Source of the DNA: Cohnella ginsengisoli
Lineage (GTDB): Bacteria > Bacillota > Bacilli > Paenibacillales > Paenibacillaceae
Direction: 5' to 3'
NCBI RefSeq assembly: GCF_029525555.1
Contig: NZ_JAPDHZ010000006.1
Span: 186,001 to 250,000, forward strand
DNA length: 64,000 nt
Part shown: piece by piece, positions 59,480 to 64,000 of the stretch
Position numbering within the stretch: the stretch's first letter is position 1
Layout: every line of letters begins with the position of its first letter
Translations under genes and position numbers: made by a program
Notes under the pieces: generated by a model
Databases searched by the model: none
Seen by the model: only the letters and a program-made list of their open reading frames with translations
Told to the model about the DNA's origin: nothing

Positions 59480-59731
59480 CACAGGGTCTTAAAGCGTTGT
59501 CAATGACGCGTTGGCAGCAGTCTGCCGTTATGTAGGAAGCGCGGTATCCTCGCTATCCTGCAAAAGTTTTGCTTGAGTTGCGGGCTGCTGTCCGGAGATT
59601 AGTCAAACTTCTTTATCCCATTCAATAGCTGGATGAGATCGGCTATTCACGCGCGGTATCCTATGTTAAACTTCTTCCCATCGTATACTTTCCGGTGGCT
59701 GTGTCATTTCGTACCCGAGGGAGGAGTCGCG

Positions 59732-62020
59732 GTGCTTCGCAATCGCAAAAGCGTTTTTTTGACGCTATGGCTCTCGTATATCGTCATTTTGATCATTCCC
59801 GTCACTTTTTCGGTCGTCCTGTACACGCGGATGGAGACCCGGATGATCGGAAGTGCGAGCCGTTCGAATCTGGCGATGCTGGAGCAGGTCCGTCAGGTTG
59901 CCGACAACCATCTGATGGATATCGATCAATTGGTCGTACAGGTCGCGACGCATCCCAAGCTGCAGACGATGTGGACGATCGAAGAGAGCAGCAAGTACAT
60001 CCAGTATCAAGAGGCGGTGCAGGCGCTTAAGAATATACGCAGCGGCACCGGCTTCGTCGATGATTTCTTTATCCATTTGCGACAGCAAGACGTGATTTTA
60101 ACGCCATCTATGAAAACGGATACAAACCTGTACTTCAACAATCTTTACATGTTCCCCGGGATGAGCATGAGCCGGATCCGATCCGAACTGCTGGGGGACT
60201 ACCACTTCAAGACATTCTGGCCGGTGCAGCAGCTGAAGGTGGACTCGTCCGCGAAGAACGTCATTCTGTGCGCGGTATCGCTGCCGCTGGGGGACGAGCA
60301 GCACATCTGGGGCACCTTGGTGATGATGATCGAGGACCGGCAGTTTTTCGACCTGCTGAAGCAGATCGAATGGGCGAACAGCGGCTCCATGTTTATCTTG
60401 GACGAGAATGACAGGGTCATCCTGTCTTCGTCGGGCGGCGGGCGGCTGCCGGAAGGCTTCCGGGACGAATGGCTCCGGGCGGGCAACGGCTATAAGAAGG
60501 ACGACGCGGACCTGATCTCGTATACGACGGGAAAAAGCGGCTGGAAGTACATATCCATCGTACCCGAGAAGGTCGTGCTGGCCCGGGTGCACGATATCAA
60601 AGTATGGGCCTTGCTGCTGCTCGGGCTTGCCGTCGGGGCGGGGACGCTGGCGGCTTATTGGATGGCTTATCGGAGCTACAGCCCGATCAAGGACCTGGTA
60701 TTCGCCCTGATGAAGGGAAAAATCGCGGAGCGGCCCGCTCAGCTGAACGAGTATGAATTCATCAAGACGTCGATCGCCCAGACGTTGGCGGACAGCGAGG
60801 AGGCCAAGGAACAGCTGAACGCGTACATTCCCGTCGTACGCGCCCACTTTCTCTCCCGGCTGCTCAAGGGTCAGGCGGAGACGGCGGCGCTGACGAAGGA
60901 ATCGCTCGCCTTCATGGGCATTCGCTTCCCGCATGAGCAGGTAAGGGTCATCCTCGTCGAGCTGGACGAGAGCGGCGAATTCATGCGCGACGGCGGCGAA
61001 TGGGACTGGGCGCTCGTGCGGTTTCTGTTCAACGTGAGCACCGAATTCATCGGGGAGAGCGGCTACGCGGCCGAGATGGAGCTGAACCGGCTGGCGCTGC
61101 TGCTAAGCGTGCCGGACAGCGGCGACCATCTGGACGAGCTCGTCCAAAGCCTGAAGAAGGTCGTCGAAGAACGATTCCATATGAAGATCGTCATCGGCAT
61201 CAGCTCGGTCCGGTCCGGCCTGCGGGAAGCCAGCCGCTGCTACACGGAGGCGGTGAACGCGCTGGACTACCGGATCATTCATGGCGCCGACTCCGTGATT
61301 TATTACGAGCAGATCGACAGGAGCGAGCGGAGCTACTACGACTATCCGATGGAGATCGAGTCGCAGCTCATCAACTATATGAAAAGCGGCGCATGCGAAG
61401 ACGCCCTGCGGCTGCTCGACGAGCTGTACGAGACGAACATGGGGAGCCGGGCGATCACGCCGGAGATGGGCAACGCGCTTTTCTTCGATCTGCTCGGCAC
61501 GATGCTCAAGGTGATCCACGCGCTGAAGCTCGGCGAGAAGCAGCTGCCGGAGACCGTCCAAGATCCCGCCAAGTTCGTGACGGCGGGCAAGTCCGCGGAG
61601 GATCGTCTCGGCCGGCTCAAGTCGCTCTGCCGGGCCGTGTGCGACAGCGTCCTGGAGGCGAGGACGGACCAGAAGGACCGGCTGAACGACAACCTCAAGC
61701 AGTACATAACGGATAACCTCGCGCACAACGGGCTAAGTTTGACTTCGATCGCCGACCGCTTCGGCATGACGCCGCAGTATATTTCGGGTTTTTTCAAAAA
61801 GCAGAACGGCGTGAACCTGACCGACTATATGGCCGAGGTTCGCATCCGTCACGCCAAGCGTCTGCTCGCCGAATCGGAGCTGTCCGTCCTGCAGGTCGCG
61901 CAGCGGGTAGGATACGCGACCGACATCGGCTTCATCCGCGTGTTCAAGAAGCTGGAGGGTATCACGCCCGGCAAATATCGGGAAACCGCGCAGCAAGGGG
62001 GCGGGATGAAGAACGGTTAG
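59732..62020 (+). CDS. membrane-bound AraC family regulator
   Basis: 762 residues from GTG 59732, chosen for GAGGGAGGAG 5 nt upstream. TM1 spans about residues 10-29 (TLWLSYIVILIIPVTFSVVL) and TM2 about 295-315 (VWALLLLGLAVGAGTLAAYW), with a Cache-like extracellular sensor between (WGTLVMMIEDRQFFDLLKQI). A cytoplasmic linker leads to the AraC domain at the C-terminus: LSLTSIADRFGMTPQYISGF and ELSVLQVAQRVGYATDIGFI, ending LEGITPGKYR. It is intact, unlike the earlier AraC gene. Likely regulator of the binding protein gene that follows. Confidence 0.93.
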   Translation: MLRNRKSVFLTLWLSYIVILIIPVTFSVVLYTRMETRMIGSASRSNLAMLEQVRQVADNHLMDIDQLVVQVATHPKLQTMWTIEESSKYIQYQEAVQALKNIRSGTGFVDDFFIHLRQQDVILTPSMKTDTNLYFNNLYMFPGMSMSRIRSELLGDYHFKTFWPVQQLKVDSSAKNVILCAVSLPLGDEQHIWGTLVMMIEDRQFFDLLKQIEWANSGSMFILDENDRVILSSSGGGRLPEGFRDEWLRAGNGYKKDDADLISYTTGKSGWKYISIVPEKVVLARVHDIKVWALLLLGLAVGAGTLAAYWMAYRSYSPIKDLVFALMKGKIAERPAQLNEYEFIKTSIAQTLADSEEAKEQLNAYIPVVRAHFLSRLLKGQAETAALTKESLAFMGIRFPHEQVRVILVELDESGEFMRDGGEWDWALVRFLFNVSTEFIGESGYAAEMELNRLALLLSVPDSGDHLDELVQSLKKVVEERFHMKIVIGISSVRSGLREASRCYTEAVNALDYRIIHGADSVIYYEQIDRSERSYYDYPMEIESQLINYMKSGACEDALRLLDELYETNMGSRAITPEMGNALFFDLLGTMLKVIHALKLGEKQLPETVQDPAKFVTAGKSAEDRLGRLKSLCRAVCDSVLEARTDQKDRLNDNLKQYITDNLAHNGLSLTSIADRFGMTPQYISGFFKKQNGVNLTDYMAEVRIRHAKRLLAESELSVLQVAQRVGYATDIGFIRVFKKLEGITPGKYRETAQQGGGMKNG

Positions 62021-62051
62021 CTCGGTTGAAAAACGGTTGGTCGGCCATATG

Positions 62052-62098
62052 AAGAGCGGTTGGGACTTCAGTCAACGGACTGTAGGCAGACCGCTCTT
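62052..62098 (+). terminator. stem-loop after the AraC gene
   Basis: AAGAGCGGT (62052-62060) and ACCGCTCTT (62090-62098) pair around a long loop that itself can fold (GTC-AACGGAC). It lies between the regulator and the binding-protein gene. Confidence 0.7.
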
Positions 62099-62164
62099 GT
62101 TCTCATTAAAGTGAAATGGCGGAGCAAGCAGCCCGCGAACGAAACATACGGGAGGGTTCATGGT

Positions 62165-63791
62165 ATGAAGAGTATTCTGAAAGTGCTTACAGCGTCAGCG
62201 GCGGCAGCTTCCTTGATGACGGCGTTATTGACCGGATGCAGCGGGAACGATGCTTCTTCCGCAGCTTCGACTGCGGCCGTGTCCAAAGGGGCGGAGTCCG
62301 CCAAGGAAGTCGGTTATCCGAAATCGATGACGTACTGGGTCTCGCTCAACCCGAACGTGGCCGCCACCATGAAAAATTACAACGAGATCGCCGCATACAA
62401 GGAAATGGAAAAGATCACGGGCACCAAGGTGGACTTCCAGCACCCGCCGGTCGGTCAGGAGCTGGACCAGTTCAACCTGATGCTCGCCTCGGGCAAGCTG
62501 CCGGACGTGATCGAATACGGATGGGGCGGCGCCGCCAAAGGGCCGGACAGCTTGATCAAGGAGAAGCAGATTCTGCGGCTGAACGAACTGATCGAGGCGT
62601 ACGCGCCGAATCTGTCCAAGGTGCTGGCGGACAATCCGGAATTCCGCAAGCTGGTCACGACGGACGAAGGCAACATCTACGTGATGCCTTTTTTTGCTCG
62701 GCGATCCCATCCTCGCCGTCGTCAACGGACCGGTGCTGCGCAAGGACTGGCTGGACAAGGTGGGTCAGAAGGTGCCGACGACCTTGGCGGAATGGGAGGC
62801 GGTCCTCACGGCCTTCCGCGACGAGGACCCGAACGGGAACGGCAAGAAGGACGAGATTCCCTATTTGTTCTCGATCGCGGATATGGATTTCAACCACCTG
62901 TTCGTAGGGGCGTGGGGCATCGCCTCCGACTTCTACAATGACGGCGGCACCGTCAAGTATGGCCCCATCGAGCCGCCGTTCAAAGACTTCCTGGCCACCA
63001 TGGCCAAGTGGTACAAGGAAGGCCTGATCGATCAGGACTATGCCACGACCGACGGCAAGCTGAAGGACGCCAAGGTCACGAACAACCAGCTCGGCGCCTT
63101 GTCCACGTATCCCGGCAGCGGCATCTCCCGCTATACCTCGCTTACCAAGACGAGCACGCCGAGCTTCCAGCTCGTCGGCGCGCCGTACCCGGGGCTCAAG
63201 GCGGGCGACAAGGTGATGGGCCAGTACACGATGCCGTTCACGGGGATCGGAGCGGCAATCACCACCTCGGCGCAGCATCCGGAGGAGATCGTCAAGTGGC
63301 TCGACTACAAATACGGCGAGGCAGGCCACATGCTCTTCAACTTCGGCATCGAGGGCGAGAGCTATACGATGGACAACGGTTATCCGAAATACACGGATCT
63401 GATCATGAACAACCCGGATAAGCTGCCGGTCACGCAAGCGATGGCCAAATACTTCCTTGCCAGCTTCAACGGTCCGATCGTGCAGGATAAGCGCTACATC
63501 GAGCAGTACTTCACGATGCCGGAGCAGCGCGAAGCGCAGCAGGCCTGGTCGCAGGCGGACCATAGCAAGGAGATGCCGCTGGTCACCCTCACGGCGGACG
63601 AGAGCTCCAAGACGTCCTCGATCATGAACGACGTGAAGACGTATCGGGACGAGATGATCAACAAGTTCATCATGGGCACCGAGCCGATCGATAACTTCGA
63701 CAAGTTCGTCGACACCATCAAGGGGATGGGCATCGACGAAGCGATCAAGGTTCGTCAGGCGGCGTTGGACCGCTTCAATCAAAGGCAATAG
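62165..63791 (+). CDS. LplA-type extracellular solute-binding lipoprotein, frame broken at 62689-62695
   Basis: ATG 62165 follows GGGAGGGTTCATGGT. One T removed from the seven-T run joins YVMPFLL to GDPILAVVNGPVLRKDWLD, giving 541 residues. MKSILKVLTASAAAASLMTA and the LTGC lipobox make it a lipoprotein. Fold motifs: YWVSLNPNVAATMKNYNEIA, MLASGKLPDVIEYGWGGAAK, DEDPNGNGKKDEIPYLFS and FNFGIEGESYTMDNGYPKYT. It is related to but clearly different from 41433. Presumably binds another oligosaccharide for the next permease. Confidence 0.93.
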
Positions 63792-63859
63792 CGTCCGAAC
63801 GGAAATTGGGGAGGGGGGGAAGTCTGCCCGCTCCCCGATATCGAAAGGAGGGCATGCGG

Positions 63860-64000
63860 ATGTCCCTTATGCTTAAACGGCGGCCCGCCGCGGCGAAGCC
63901 GGCGGTCGAAAAGGACGGCTGGAAATACAGTACCCTGCGCGATCTCAGGATCAACAAATTTATTTACATCATGCTTGTCCCGGTCGTCGCTTATTACGTT
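63860..64000 (+). CDS. ABC transporter permease, LplB type, N-terminal part
   Basis: From ATG 63860 (GGAGGG 7 nt upstream; the ATG at 63854 is too close) the frame reads MSLMLKRRPAAAKPAVEKDG and then LRINKFIYIMLVPVVAYYV, a first transmembrane helix typical of LplB permeases, before the window ends. It should pair with the binding protein and a YtcP-type partner beyond the edge. Confidence 0.85.
   Translation, partial: MSLMLKRRPAAAKPAVEKDGWKYSTLRDLRINKFIYIMLVPVVAYYV

Noticed and set aside
3229..63791. Phase variation through G/C tracts
   Set aside because: Tracts are only five to seven bases, occur in metabolic, regulatory and surface genes alike, and nearly all show the same one-base excess, which suits sequencing error better.

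Overview
The window looks like chromosomal DNA of a high-GC member of the Paenibacillaceae, most like Cohnella or a GC-rich Paenibacillus. The evidence is the gene families: LplA/LplB/YtcP-type sugar ABC transporters paired with membrane-bound AraC regulators, an HPr kinase, an SLH-anchored giant surface protein, a copper-amine-oxidase-type stalk protein and Firmicute-style ribosome binding sites. No rRNA, tRNA or CRISPR array was seen.

Layout. 0-12.4 kb: small regulators and their targets (PadR/hydrolase, MCP, MerR/oxidoreductase, two lipoproteins, a MalT-like LuxR regulator followed by a two-gene operon, an ArsR cluster). 12.4-17.9 kb (minus): a response regulator/histidine kinase pair followed by three exported proteins. 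18.0-21.4 kb: an atypical SDR, an acyl-CoA dehydrogenase-like flavoenzyme, a 51-bp tandem repeat and hprK. 21.6-28.8 kb: an AT-rich island with a roughly 2,046-residue subtilase-HINT-AHH polymorphic toxin and an Imm11-like immunity gene. 28.8-30.7 kb: a group II intron just past their terminator. 30.8-41.1 kb (minus): an MFS exporter, then a rhamnoside/rare-sugar operon (TIM-barrel isomerase, two Zn dehydrogenases, AlsE-like epimerase, L-rhamnose isomerase, GH78 rhamnosidase) with a GntR/LacI-type regulator upstream and a clear palindromic operator. 41.4-48.3 kb: an oligosaccharide ABC transporter, its AraC regulator and a dehydrogenase. 48.3-48.9 kb: palindromic intergenic repeats with a 258-bp duplication. 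48.9-57.6 kb (minus): a nuclease-like protein and the SLH giant. 58-64 kb: a TolB-like propeller, a VOC protein, and a second AraC/solute-binding-protein/permease set that runs off the end.

The reading frames need care. Around two dozen genes are broken by single-base frameshifts that sit on homopolymers. Every G/C run of six or more that I found inside a gene coincides with a break, nearly always one base too many. Removing or adding that one base restores full-length, family-typical proteins whose lengths divide exactly by three. I read these as sequence or assembly errors, not pseudogenes, and give whole-gene coordinates with the break position. Genuine gene remnants also exist: a truncated glutamine amidotransferase, a 32-codon oxidoreductase stub under a MerR promoter, and C-terminal coding scraps beside the intron and after the TolB-like gene.

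The most biologically interesting items are the protease-fused toxin/immunity island with its terminator-adjacent intron, the palindromic repeat families, and the sugar operon that lacks a kinase and an aldolase in view.
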